A stretch of 54,697 nucleotides of DNA from CAYONZ01 sp964405465 (GTDB taxonomy: Bacteria; Bdellovibrionota; Bdellovibrionia; Bdellovibrionales; JAMPXM01): NCBI GenBank assembly GCA_964405465.1, contig CAYONZ010000024.1, positions 1 to 54,697 of the forward strand, in the 5' to 3' direction. Positions 34,516-42,466 of this stretch are shown here, piece by piece. Under the pieces are notes generated by a model. It saw nothing but the letters and a program-made list of their open reading frames with translations. It ran no database searches and had not been told where the DNA came from. The position numbers and the translations under genes were made by a program. Every line of letters begins with the position of its first letter. Position 1 is the first letter of the stretch.

Positions 34516-35799
34516 GTGAAAAAGCCCAAGATAAAGCCTAAAAAAAACCTCGTGACCCGTGCGCTAGACCGCGTACAGGTTTACCGAAAGCGCCTGCAAA
34601 GCTTTCTATGGAGACATGTCGTTTGGTCTGTTTTGATTTTCCTCTGCTCCACTTGGGCCACCTCTTCGTATTGGGTTTATCTTTATGAGCACAAAGCCCA
34701 AGGCGCCAACATCACGACACTCAATGACAGTATTTGGTGGGGCATCGTCACCATGCTCACCGTTGGTTATGGCGATAAATTTCCAATTACACCTGAAGCA
34801 AGATTTGTTGCCGGGATACTGATGGTGTCGGGCGTAGGTTGTGTCGGTATCATCACAGCAAAAATATCTTCGATCTTTTTAGAACAGGCACTTCGCGATG
34901 GGAGGGGAATTTTGGACACAGATCAAATTCGCAATCACTTTATTATCTGCGGGTGGAACGAAAACATGCATGATCTCGTCACACACATTTTAGATTTCAA
35001 TGTGCGCATGACATCAAAAGATATCATAATTCTCGCCAATGTTTCACAGCCCCAAGTCGATGCACTTTGCTCAGATCCAAGACTGGCCGATTTACATGTA
35101 GTGATAGGTGATCATTTTAGTGAAATGAATTTAAGACGAACAGCTCCGGACAAAGCAAAGAAAGTCTTGATTCTTGCCGACCGCAACCCTGGCGCCAACG
35201 GTCAACTTCCCACGCCAACAGAAATCGACGCACGTACCATCATGACGGCCATGACACTTTCTAATTTGGCTCGAGGAACAGTGGTCACAGCCGAAATCCT
35301 AGACCCAAAGATGGATCATTATCTCAAACTCGCCAACGTAACCGAAATCATTTATTCGAGTGAATATTCGCGATTGCTTTTAGGTAATGCATCTACAGGA
35401 ACCGGAATTGCGAACATCGTCTTTGATCTTCTCGATCGCACAGCCAGCGCCCACATCACCTCGCGTGAACTTCCAGAACACCTAATTGGAAAATTCTTTC
35501 GAGACGTCAAAGGCGAACTTGAACGCTCTTATCCAGATCTTTTGGTGATTGGCTTACTCGAAAACAGCGGCAACTCTCATGGAATCAAGGAGATGGCGTT
35601 GCGGCGAGCGCAACAGACTCCAGATATGGCGCAACTTCTAGAGAATCTCCAAAGCATCAAAGAATTAAGATGCAATAATCCGGTGTTTCACCCTGCCCCC
35701 GACTACCCCGTACAAGAGGGATCGATGGCCATCGTGATCGCTAAACGACGAAGAAGGAGTCACAATGGGTTTGGTGAGAAAACTCTTCGTATCGCGTAA
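34516..35799 (+). CDS. Two-TM potassium channel with RCK/TrkA-N-like domain
   Basis: The 427-aa protein has two membrane helices (about 35-58 and 96-122) around a pore loop with the K+ filter TVGYGD (82-87). It continues with an RCK-like cytoplasmic region (HFIICGWNENMHDLVTHIL, then VVIGDHFSEMNLRRTAPDKAKKVLILADR) and a C-terminal ligand or dimer domain. The dinucleotide glycine motif is degenerate (GWNENM), so the bound ligand may differ from NAD. It starts at GTG 34516 with only a weak ribosome-binding site. The last 35 bp overlap the next gene, a separate cyclic-nucleotide-binding protein. Confidence 0.9.
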   Translation: MKKPKIKPKKNLVTRALDRVQVYRKRLQSFLWRHVVWSVLIFLCSTWATSSYWVYLYEHKAQGANITTLNDSIWWGIVTMLTVGYGDKFPITPEARFVAGILMVSGVGCVGIITAKISSIFLEQALRDGRGILDTDQIRNHFIICGWNENMHDLVTHILDFNVRMTSKDIIILANVSQPQVDALCSDPRLADLHVVIGDHFSEMNLRRTAPDKAKKVLILADRNPGANGQLPTPTEIDARTIMTAMTLSNLARGTVVTAEILDPKMDHYLKLANVTEIIYSSEYSRLLLGNASTGTGIANIVFDLLDRTASAHITSRELPEHLIGKFFRDVKGELERSYPDLLVIGLLENSGNSHGIKEMALRRAQQTPDMAQLLENLQSIKELRCNNPVFHPAPDYPVQEGSMAIVIAKRRRRSHNGFGEKTLRIA

Positions 35800-36292
35800 T
35801 GAGAAATCTTTTCTCGAGATTCTTTCTGGAGTGGAACTCTTTGCCGATCTAAAATTCAACGTCGATGCCCTGATCGCACTTTCATCCATCATGAAAGAAG
35901 TCCGGTTCTCTGAAGGAGATTACATTCTCAAAGAAGGTGAAGAGGGCACCGAGATGTATATCCTACTCAAAGGAAATGCCGCCGTATTCAAAACAACTCC
36001 TCAAGGAGATGAGTACAAAGTTGCCATTTTATACGGTGATCGCCATGCGGCCTTTGGAGAAAATGGTCTGATTGAGTCCGAGCAACGATCAGCAACCATT
36101 CGCGCAGAAACTGATGTGGAGTGCCTAGTCCTTGACCGCAAAACATTTGAAAATTTCAGCCAAGAGAATCCACGCTGGGCCATGCCGATCTATCGCAAGA
36201 TCGCACATTCCGTTATGAAGCGAATGCGAAAGGTGAACAATGACATGCTTCTTTTGTACAATGCATTGGTTGAAGAAATTCGTGGCCGTTAA
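35765..36292 (+). CDS. Cyclic nucleotide-binding (CRP-like) domain protein next to the K+ channel
   Basis: The 175-aa protein is a single cNMP-binding domain (about 20-140): FSEGDYILKEGEEGTEMYILLKG, and the phosphate-binding cassette FGENGLIESEQRSATIRA with the key Glu and Arg. A helical C-terminus follows, with no DNA-binding helix-turn-helix. AAGGAG lies 6 nt before the ATG, inside the channel gene (35-bp overlap). Coupled translation implies that it works as a detached regulatory subunit of the channel; this is inferred. Confidence 0.85.
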   Translation: MGLVRKLFVSRNEKSFLEILSGVELFADLKFNVDALIALSSIMKEVRFSEGDYILKEGEEGTEMYILLKGNAAVFKTTPQGDEYKVAILYGDRHAAFGENGLIESEQRSATIRAETDVECLVLDRKTFENFSQENPRWAMPIYRKIAHSVMKRMRKVNNDMLLLYNALVEEIRGR

Positions 36293-36296
36293 ACAG

Positions 36297-36341
36297 GCTC
36301 TTGTATCAAATGCTCTTGTATCAAATGCTCTCGCATCAAAG
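36297..36341. repeat. Three tandem 15-bp units
   Basis: The unit GCTCTTGTATCAAAT occurs perfectly at 36297-36311 and 36312-36326, and a third time with changes at 36327-36341. They fill the space between the convergent cyclic-nucleotide-binding gene and the glycosyltransferase, touching the latter's stop codon. Confidence 0.75.
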
Positions 36342-37463
36342 GCTTTTGATCTCTGCATAAAAGCGTTCATTCACAATAGACTCTGAAAATCTTTTCACCA
36401 CATGCTGACGCGCCACTCGCCCAAGATCTGCGACCAACTCCGGAGTGTCCAAAAACTTTTTCATGCCCGCCTCGAGACTCGCCACACTTCGAGGTTCAAC
36501 TAGAACACCTATGCGACCGTGATCCAAGATCTCGGGAATTCCTCCCGACTTAGTTCCTAGCACGGCCGTGCCGGCAGCCATTGACTCGATGACAACTCGA
36601 CCAAATGTTTCTTCAAATGAAGGAACCACCAACACATCTAAACTCGCCATCACCTCTTCAATGTCCTTCTGAAAAGGCAAAACCCGAACGTAGTCTTCTA
36701 AACCATGGTCTTCAATCGCTTGCAAAATTTCACTCTTGACGGAGGGTCCGCGATGGGTGTCATCACCCACAAAGGCCAGGCTAAATTCATATCCTTGTTC
36801 AATTAAGCCTATCGCCGCCTGCAGAACTTCACGCTGCCCCTTTAAAACATCAAACCGCCCAACCACGCCAAATAAAATTCTCTCAGGCATTCCCCCTAAA
36901 AAATCGCGCATACAGAACGATGCCCGACTGGGATGAAAACGCGACACATCAACACCATTTGGAACGACTGAAATTTTCGCAGAGGGTATCGGCAGGTATG
37001 TCAATAAATTTTGTTTATGAACTTCGGTGAGAGCGATGAGCCGATCAATTCGGTCATAAAGACGAGCATGCAAAAAGTCTTTTTTGCTCACCGACATTAA
37101 AATATGTGAAACGACGACAAGTTTGACCTGTGGGTAGCCACGCAGCGCAGGTACGACAGCCCAGAGATCTGAAAGACGCTGCACAATCACAGTCTTCACC
37201 TGGCTCTCGCCAATGATCTTTGCTATCTGGCGAATCAAACGAAAATCGAAATACCTGACAAAGCGGTTCTGCGGAACGCCCACAGGCAAGACCCGCAACT
37301 GAGTACGATCCCCTGCCAAATGCAGCTGCCCATTTTTACTGCAGATCAATTGGCATTTGACTCCTGAATTTACAAAATGCAGAGAATTTTCGAGAGTGGC
37401 CATCTCGAGACCACCCCATGCATCTGACAAACAGACCTCAAGTACTGAGTTTTGATTAAGCAT
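36336..37463 (-). CDS. Family 4 glycosyltransferase
   Basis: The protein of about 375 aa has the two-domain GT-B layout. The N-terminal half opens with VLEVCLSDAWGGLEMATLENSLHF and contains VVPNGVDVSRFHP. The C-terminal half has FGVVGRFDVLKGQREVLQA and the nucleotide-sugar motif PSFEETFGRVVIESMAAGTAVLGT followed by GGIPEIL (E-x7-E type). It transfers a sugar from an NDP donor with retained configuration, probably for lipopolysaccharide or capsule. ATG 37463 is chosen over 37478; both have weak ribosome-binding sites. No other polysaccharide genes adjoin it except a GT2 enzyme about 1.4 kb away. Confidence 0.9.
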   Translation of the reverse strand: MLNQNSVLEVCLSDAWGGLEMATLENSLHFVNSGVKCQLICSKNGQLHLAGDRTQLRVLPVGVPQNRFVRYFDFRLIRQIAKIIGESQVKTVIVQRLSDLWAVVPALRGYPQVKLVVVSHILMSVSKKDFLHARLYDRIDRLIALTEVHKQNLLTYLPIPSAKISVVPNGVDVSRFHPSRASFCMRDFLGGMPERILFGVVGRFDVLKGQREVLQAAIGLIEQGYEFSLAFVGDDTHRGPSVKSEILQAIEDHGLEDYVRVLPFQKDIEEVMASLDVLVVPSFEETFGRVVIESMAAGTAVLGTKSGGIPEILDHGRIGVLVEPRSVASLEAGMKKFLDTPELVADLGRVARQHVVKRFSESIVNERFYAEIKSL

Positions 37464-37625
37464 TTTCACTTGCCCCATAAGAAGAGGCTAACCTAGAAGT
37501 ATTTAGCGCGCGAGATATTTTTTATATGAACTTTTCGCAAGTTCCATTTTAAACGAGATCGATCGCGCACTGACCAAGACAAGAAATTAAGAGCACCACA
37601 CAACTCAGTTCAGCTCAACTTCCGT

Positions 37626-38318
37626 CTAGCTTTTGGCCACGAAAGAATAACCCTGACCAGGTACCGACACGACATACGAAGCTCGTGCCCCCATCTTGCG
37701 GCGAAGCGAGCAAATATGCTTATCAACGGTTCGCGCCACCACATGCAGACTATTGCCCCAGACATGTTGCAATATAGCCTCACGACTCAAAGTTTCACCA
37801 TCTGAACAAGCCAGGTGATATAAAATCTTAAACTCGTTGGGAGTTAGACCTAAATCGTGCTCTTGCCCATTCTCAATGTGAACCACTTTCTGGGTTCCAA
37901 CCAAAAAACGCAAATCACCACGCTCAACAAGATCCATCGACGAAGGCCCCTTATTAGGTCGACGCATTCTTGCATCCACTCTTGCCGACAAAACTTCGCG
38001 AGCAAAAGGTTTCGTAATATAATCGTCTGCTCCTACACGAAACCCTTCGACGATGTCTTGAGTTTCATTGCGGTTTGAAACAAAAAGCACAGGCACAGCC
38101 TCGAGTTTTCGATCAGATCGAATTTGCTGACAAAGGTTCAAACCATCCCCATCAGGAAGGCCTGCTTCTAAAATCACAGCATCAAATTTTGTCTTCTTCA
38201 TAAGATCGACAGCTTGTGCCGCAGTATTTGCAATTTGCACGGCATAAGACTGGCCCAGTGACTCTCTGGCTTTTGCTTGATCTTCCAATGATCCATCCAC
38301 AATTAAAATCTGACGCAT
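37626..38318 (-). CDS. OmpR-type response regulator with degenerate receiver (Asp to Glu)
   Basis: The 230-aa protein is a receiver (1-120) joined to a winged-helix DNA-binding domain (about 135-228; LTPNEFKILYHLACSDGETLSREAILQHVWG, RTVDKHICSLRRKM, GQGYSF). The receiver is unusual: only one acidic residue in the first pocket (IVDGS, Asp8) and Glu51 where the phospho-accepting Asp should be (VILEAGLP), while Ser81 and Lys103 remain. Glu often mimics the phosphorylated state, so the protein may be permanently active. No histidine kinase is adjacent. ATG 38318 has GAGG 8 nt upstream. Confidence 0.87.
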   Translation of the reverse strand: MRQILIVDGSLEDQAKARESLGQSYAVQIANTAAQAVDLMKKTKFDAVILEAGLPDGDGLNLCQQIRSDRKLEAVPVLFVSNRNETQDIVEGFRVGADDYITKPFAREVLSARVDARMRRPNKGPSSMDLVERGDLRFLVGTQKVVHIENGQEHDLGLTPNEFKILYHLACSDGETLSREAILQHVWGNSLHVVARTVDKHICSLRRKMGARASYVVSVPGQGYSFVAKS

Positions 38319-38813
38319 ATCCATTACCTCTTCTTTCTTGTTAAAGTTTGGCAAAGACTTTAACAAAATGAAAGCTGTTTATTGCGAACACGCTAAGATT
38401 CAAGCATTAGGTCGAACAAAACCAAACTGCTACGATTCACAAATATTCAACAAATGTTAATGATGATAAAAGAATTTGAAATCTCAATGCAATTCTTGCA
38501 ATTGCCTGGATAAATAGTTTTAATTTACGGCAAATAATTTTCTTCGAGATCCCTCACCAAAAAAAATCTCCTCGACGAATTTTACCAACCGATTTTTCTT
38601 TGGCAAATCACTTAAGGCAAAACTATTAGATAAATTGCCACCGACAGCTCCGATCCATCTGAGTTCTGGGCCCAATGGTCGCTTTCCCTACCCGAAGCCA
38701 ATTTCAAATATAAGTCTATAAACCAATCCATGGCAGAATCCACAAACAAGGCACAAAAAAATATCTCCATTTTATCGGCTGCAATTTTTTAATTGTTATG
38801 GCAAAACTTCTTC
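38319..38813. other. Long divergent AT-rich spacer
   Basis: Nearly 500 bp separate the degenerate regulator (minus) from the GT2 gene (plus). It is AT-rich, with a close direct repeat TGCAATT at about 38490-38505. I see no convincing promoter pair, hairpin or RNA gene. It may hold operator sites for the regulator. Confidence 0.35.
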
Positions 38814-39662
38814 ATGCAAAAAGCCCTGGTCGTACTCAGTTATAATCACCCGCTTCTCACTCAATTTTGCCTTGAGTCTGTACTTGCTACTCAAGAACGC
38901 GAACAGTTTTTCGATCGCCTCTTTTTAGTGCACAATGGTTCCTCGCTCGAAAATCGCAACTGGTTGATGGCGAAATTTCCCCAATTTGAACACTTGATTT
39001 TAGAAGACAATCGGCATTTTTCGGGTGGCGCAAATTTTGGCCTCAAGCACGCCGCTCAATCTTGCGAATGGATGCTTTTCCTCAGCAATGATATCGAGAT
39101 CCATAGTTTTCCACGCCTACCCCAAAATCACGGCCTCCACTCGCCACAGATCTTGCGACGCCAAACGCAGCATCTCGATTCTTGGGGCGCAACTCTGAAT
39201 CTCACCAAAGCCTATCTGCGACATATCAAAAGTTTCAACCCCAAGCTTCCGCCTCTTGGCTTCAACCAAAAGTTCTATGTTCCCGGCGCCGCATTTTGGA
39301 TTGACCGCGAAACCCTTTCTATCACTCAAGGTTTTGATGAAAAGCTTGGGTCTTATTGGGAAGACGTGGATCTTTCACTACGCACGCAACTCCTTTCGAT
39401 TCCTCTCGGCCGAGTTGAGGGCGGAGAGATTCGTCACAAAATTGGTAAAACCTGTCATAAAAAAATCGATTACACTTTATTTTATTTTCAACGTAATAGA
39501 AGAGTTATTTGCTGGCGCTACTGTCCCGTATTTTTGCGGCCCATTCTCGCCATCTATCTCTGTATCTCTTGGACACAGACCACTATCAATTTGGTTAAGA
39601 AGAAACGCTGGAAGGACCTCTCAGTATTCCGGAGGGCGTTGCCTTGGGATTTTTTTAGGTGA
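38814..39662 (+). CDS. Family 2 glycosyltransferase
   Basis: The protein of about 282 aa begins ALVVLSYNHPLLTQFCLESVL and continues with FLVHNGSS, EDNRHFSGGANFGL and LFLSNDIE (DxD-like metal site), then YVPGAAFWIDRETL and GSYWEDVDLSLR, all typical of rhamnosyl-like GT2 enzymes. It would add a sugar in building a surface glycan. The last 42 bp overlap the end of the convergent PilZ gene. ATG 38814 gives the normal N-terminus; its ribosome-binding site is poor. Confidence 0.88.
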   Translation: MQKALVVLSYNHPLLTQFCLESVLATQEREQFFDRLFLVHNGSSLENRNWLMAKFPQFEHLILEDNRHFSGGANFGLKHAAQSCEWMLFLSNDIEIHSFPRLPQNHGLHSPQILRRQTQHLDSWGATLNLTKAYLRHIKSFNPKLPPLGFNQKFYVPGAAFWIDRETLSITQGFDEKLGSYWEDVDLSLRTQLLSIPLGRVEGGEIRHKIGKTCHKKIDYTLFYFQRNRRVICWRYCPVFLRPILAIYLCISWTQTTINLVKKKRWKDLSVFRRALPWDFFR

Positions 39663-40250
39663 AGAAGAGCCGGGCTTTCGTTCTATTTCGGAATCACCGA
39701 ATCTTTGTCCCCACATCGTCCACCGATTGGGTCCATAGTGCCCGACCGGACCAGAGAAATAAATGAAGAACCAAGCTGTAATCAGCAGGGCCGTCGAAGC
39801 CCACAGCAAAGACCATCGATAAGTCCAAAGCCATTCTTGCCATATTCTCATTTTAACAAAGAACGGCCGCCATTCAAGATATGAGAACCCTCGAGCAATA
39901 CCGATCTCTAGCCAAGACCGATTTTGATCTTTCAAATCCAAAAACTCCAAACCGAAATGCCGCCCCTTTTCGAATCGAACCAAGCGACACTTCAAACGCA
40001 TCCGCTTAAAAGTTCGAGGCACAGAAAAATCAATCGTGACCAAATCACCAACGCGAGCGTCTACTGGAAAATCCGTGACGATCTTCATTCCGGATAGGGA
40101 GATATTTTGGGTGTAGCCTGTGTAGACGGAATCAGGATCATGATGCAAATAGAACCGCACCCGCAACTCATCTTCTGGTTGCAAGCGATAGCGCGGCTTA
40201 CGATCAACACGCCGAGTTCCTTTTTCAAGATCCGGAAGCTGTGTGGCCAA
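39621..40250 (-). CDS. PilZ-domain membrane protein
   Basis: The 209-aa protein has an N-terminal PilZ domain (about 15-125) with an arginine-rich c-di-GMP site (RRVDRKPRYR) and NISLSGMKI as the [DN]xSxxG motif. One or two membrane helices (about 145-168) and a basic tail follow. It is a likely c-di-GMP effector at the inner membrane. It starts at TTG 40250 with AAGGA 6 nt upstream; an ATG 4 nt earlier is out of frame. The 3' end overlaps the glycosyltransferase gene tail to tail, which may link c-di-GMP to glycan synthesis, though this is only positional. Confidence 0.8.
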   Translation of the reverse strand: MATQLPDLEKGTRRVDRKPRYRLQPEDELRVRFYLHHDPDSVYTGYTQNISLSGMKIVTDFPVDARVGDLVTIDFSVPRTFKRMRLKCRLVRFEKGRHFGLEFLDLKDQNRSWLEIGIARGFSYLEWRPFFVKMRIWQEWLWTYRWSLLWASTALLITAWFFIYFSGPVGHYGPNRWTMWGQRFGDSEIERKPGSSSPKKIPRQRPPEY

Positions 40251-40470
40251 ACATCATCCTTTTTGAGGGTATCTCTCAAGATACTTTCAGCCCTCATCTT
40301 TCATTTCGAGAAAAACAAGGGTCCGGTAAAGTCCAGCTCCGGGTTAAATACAAAAGATTTAATGCTCTCCACTAAACAAATCTCATTTTAAAACAAAAAC
40401 TGTCTCACCCCTAAATCTGGACCTTGAAATTTGTCTCATCCCATGTGCACAATAAGTAAAGCACTCTAAC

Positions 40471-40476
40471 AGGAGG
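40471..40476 (+). promoter_or_regulatory. Ribosome-binding site AGGAGG pointing to an ATC start
   Basis: A perfect AGGAGG lies 4 nt before ATC 40481, in frame with the HNH gene. No ATG, GTG or TTG exists in that frame between the upstream stop (40457-40459) and GTG 40535. Confidence 0.6.
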
Positions 40477-40480
40477 TTCG

Positions 40481-41008
40481 ATCTTCAACGAGCAAACGTG
40501 TCGATCACTGGTCCTGAATTCGAGCTACGAACCAGTGAAAACGGTAACCTGGCAAAAAGCGCTGATCTTACTTTTTCAAGGCAAAGTCGAAGTGGTTGAG
40601 TTTCACGCTCTCTTTGTTCGAAGCGCATACACTAGCTTTCGCCTGCCGAGCATCTTGCGACTCAAAAAATATGTCTCACCTTCGCAGATCGCCCGTCTCA
40701 AATTTTCTCGCGAAAATATCTTAATCCGAGACAATTACACTTGTCAGTATTGTGCCAAACGATTTCACCCAAAAGATCTCACTCTTGACCATGTCATTCC
40801 AGCTTCTAAGAACGGGCGCCGCGATTGGAACAATATGGTCGCGGCATGTCGCGGCTGCAATCATCGCAAAGCAAACCGGACTCCACTCGGAGCAGGCATG
40901 CCACTTCTTCGAGAGCCACGAACTCCTAACTGGTTGCCGTTAGTTCGACAAGAGTTTCGCATGGAGATTGTTCCAGACGAATGGAAGCCGTATCTGATTC
41001 GAGAGTAA
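40481..41008 (+). CDS. HNH endonuclease with apparent AUC start codon
   Basis: The protein of about 175 aa has an HNH zinc-finger nuclease core: CQYCAKRF, LTLDHVIPASKNGRRDWNN (the DH of HNH), CRGCNHRKANRTP. Family members start with a short leader before a conserved LVLNASYEP-type strand; here LVLNSSYEPVKTVTW is encoded upstream of the first standard start (GTG 40535) and would be lost if that were used. Starting at ATC 40481, right after AGGAGG, restores the family N-terminus. It cuts DNA; its target is unknown and it stands alone, not with a methylase. Confidence 0.78.
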   Translation: MFNEQTCRSLVLNSSYEPVKTVTWQKALILLFQGKVEVVEFHALFVRSAYTSFRLPSILRLKKYVSPSQIARLKFSRENILIRDNYTCQYCAKRFHPKDLTLDHVIPASKNGRRDWNNMVAACRGCNHRKANRTPLGAGMPLLREPRTPNWLPLVRQEFRMEIVPDEWKPYLIRE

Positions 41009-41050
41009 GGCCAAGCGCATAGACTAATACTCAGACGCGCAAAACCTTCT

Positions 41051-41083
41051 AAAAAAAAGACCACACTCCAAAGCAGAGTGTGG
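41051..41083 (-). terminator. Rho-independent terminator of the zinc-ribbon/TPR gene
   Basis: The 8-bp perfect stem CCACACTC (41061-41068) / GAGTGTGG (41076-41083) is followed on the minus strand by a U-tract (complement of the A-run 41051-41058). Confidence 0.8.
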
Positions 41084-41086
41084 CTG

Positions 41087-41138
41087 AATAGATTCGAACG
41101 ATAGATTCGAACGATAGATTCGAACGAACGATTTGAAC
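41087..41138. repeat. Four tandem 13-bp units containing TTCGAA
   Basis: The unit GATAGATTCGAAC is present twice exactly (41100-41112, 41113-41125), once with one change before (41087-41099) and once degenerate after (41126-41138). Three units contain the palindrome TTCGAA. It lies between the HNH gene and the TPR gene, adjacent to the terminator. Confidence 0.8.
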
Positions 41139-41194
41139 GAAAAATCCGCAGGCATAGCCCGCCAAAGGCGGACACAACCTAACCTAGTAAACCT

Positions 41195-41956
41195 TCAATC
41201 ATCATGTCGAGCTAAGCGCTTCAACACTTTGGGTTCAATCTGTTTTTCGAGCTGCATGAGCTCAGTGTTGAGATAGCCTTTTGCCTGTTCGGACGTGGAC
41301 TGAAACTTTGCGATATATTCATAGGCCTCGGTCCATTTTTTCTGATTCATCAAAATTCGCACCAGACCAGCGTGCGCACTGACATTCAAAACATCAGGCT
41401 TTGCATCAAGTGAAGCCTGATAATATTTTGTCGCACCGGCAATATCTCCGCGTCGCTCGAGAATTTCAGCATAGTGAAAAATCGTCGTCGCGTCTTTACC
41501 GCCCGTCTTAAGATAGAACTCATAAGTCTTAATCGCACCATCCAAATCCCCAAGGCGAGTCTGCAACTGCGCCAGCTGGGATGCCACCTCTGGGTTTTGT
41601 GTCTTCTGAAAAAGCTCGATATAGGCCTCTTGCGCTTTATCGAATTTTCCAAGAGCTAAACAGGCCTGAATATACTCTTGCAATCCAGCAGGCGTGATTG
41701 CGCCAACGACCCGAGCCAACTGAATCAATGGCATTTTATAAACGTAGCCACCCCACTGGAGTGCATAAACAAAAAATGCCATCAAGACGACTGAAAATAC
41801 ACCATAGCTCTTAAAGACTTTGTGCTGCCACTGCGTTTCTTTAATTTTTGCTGCTCGGTTATGACTCCAGCCACACTGACAGATTGGATTTCCATTAATG
41901 TATCGATCTTGTGAAAGCTCGCTTCCACATTTAGGACACGTCCCCTGTAAATACAT
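41195..41956 (-). CDS. Zinc-ribbon, membrane, TPR protein
   Basis: The 253-aa protein begins with a Cys4 zinc ribbon (CPKCGSEL...CQCGW), then one transmembrane helix (about 52-72) and several TPR repeats (about 95-230; FDKAQEAYIELFQKTQNPE, LDGAIKTYEFYLKTGGKD, IAGATKYYQASLDAKPD). It is probably a scaffold with the zinc ribbon in the cytoplasm and the TPR domain in the periplasm. ATG 41956 is preferred because GGAGG lies 5-6 nt upstream; the longer frame to 42058 adds 34 residues of uncertain coding value. Partners are not evident. Confidence 0.78.
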   Translation of the reverse strand: MYLQGTCPKCGSELSQDRYINGNPICQCGWSHNRAAKIKETQWQHKVFKSYGVFSVVLMAFFVYALQWGGYVYKMPLIQLARVVGAITPAGLQEYIQACLALGKFDKAQEAYIELFQKTQNPEVASQLAQLQTRLGDLDGAIKTYEFYLKTGGKDATTIFHYAEILERRGDIAGATKYYQASLDAKPDVLNVSAHAGLVRILMNQKKWTEAYEYIAKFQSTSEQAKGYLNTELMQLEKQIEPKVLKRLARHDD

Positions 41957-42466
41957 ACACCCTCCCTCTACCCTTGCCTGCCTATCAGCAAGAGCCCTGC
42001 CAAGTTCGATGGCGCTGGCATCACGCTCACCTTTGACTAGAGTGTGCTTGCCGTTCATATTTAGACGAACTTCTTGAAATGATTTCTAACCCTGTCACAA
42101 AGTTCGTCACTGGTGGCACGTGCAAACTGCGTAGTAAATGATTGGACCATATCAGGCTTGCTCAGAGCTCGGCCAATTCGCGCATCAGTCTTTCTTCAAT
42201 TCTCTCTGTGGTCTTCTGTTCTGCCACCCATCACATTTCGTCACTGCTTGTCTTTTTTTTCAAAAAGCATTTCATTCAAGATTTTTATTGAGACTAAATG
42301 ATATAATGGCCAACTCTATTTGTATTTCCTCAGCGACTGTAGTTCGAACAACTTTTGCTTGAGCGCTCTTTAGAACATCAGATCTGATTGGATTGAAAAA
42401 TTAGAAGCACAAATAGAGAGATGCAAATAGTGAACTCAAATGGACCAAACGAGGGAGAGTCAAATT
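41957..42466. other. Divergent spacer with a 9-bp inverted repeat
   Basis: About 510 bp separate the TPR gene (minus) from the 709-aa gene (plus). GACGAACTT (42064-42072) and AAGTTCGTC (42100-42108) are perfect complementary arms 27 bp apart, a possible operator. Otherwise nothing supportable is seen. Confidence 0.35.

Noticed and set aside
41087..41138. tRNA T-arm or CRISPR-like array suggested by repeated TTCGAAC
   Set aside because: The units are directly adjacent with no spacers, and no cloverleaf can be drawn around them.
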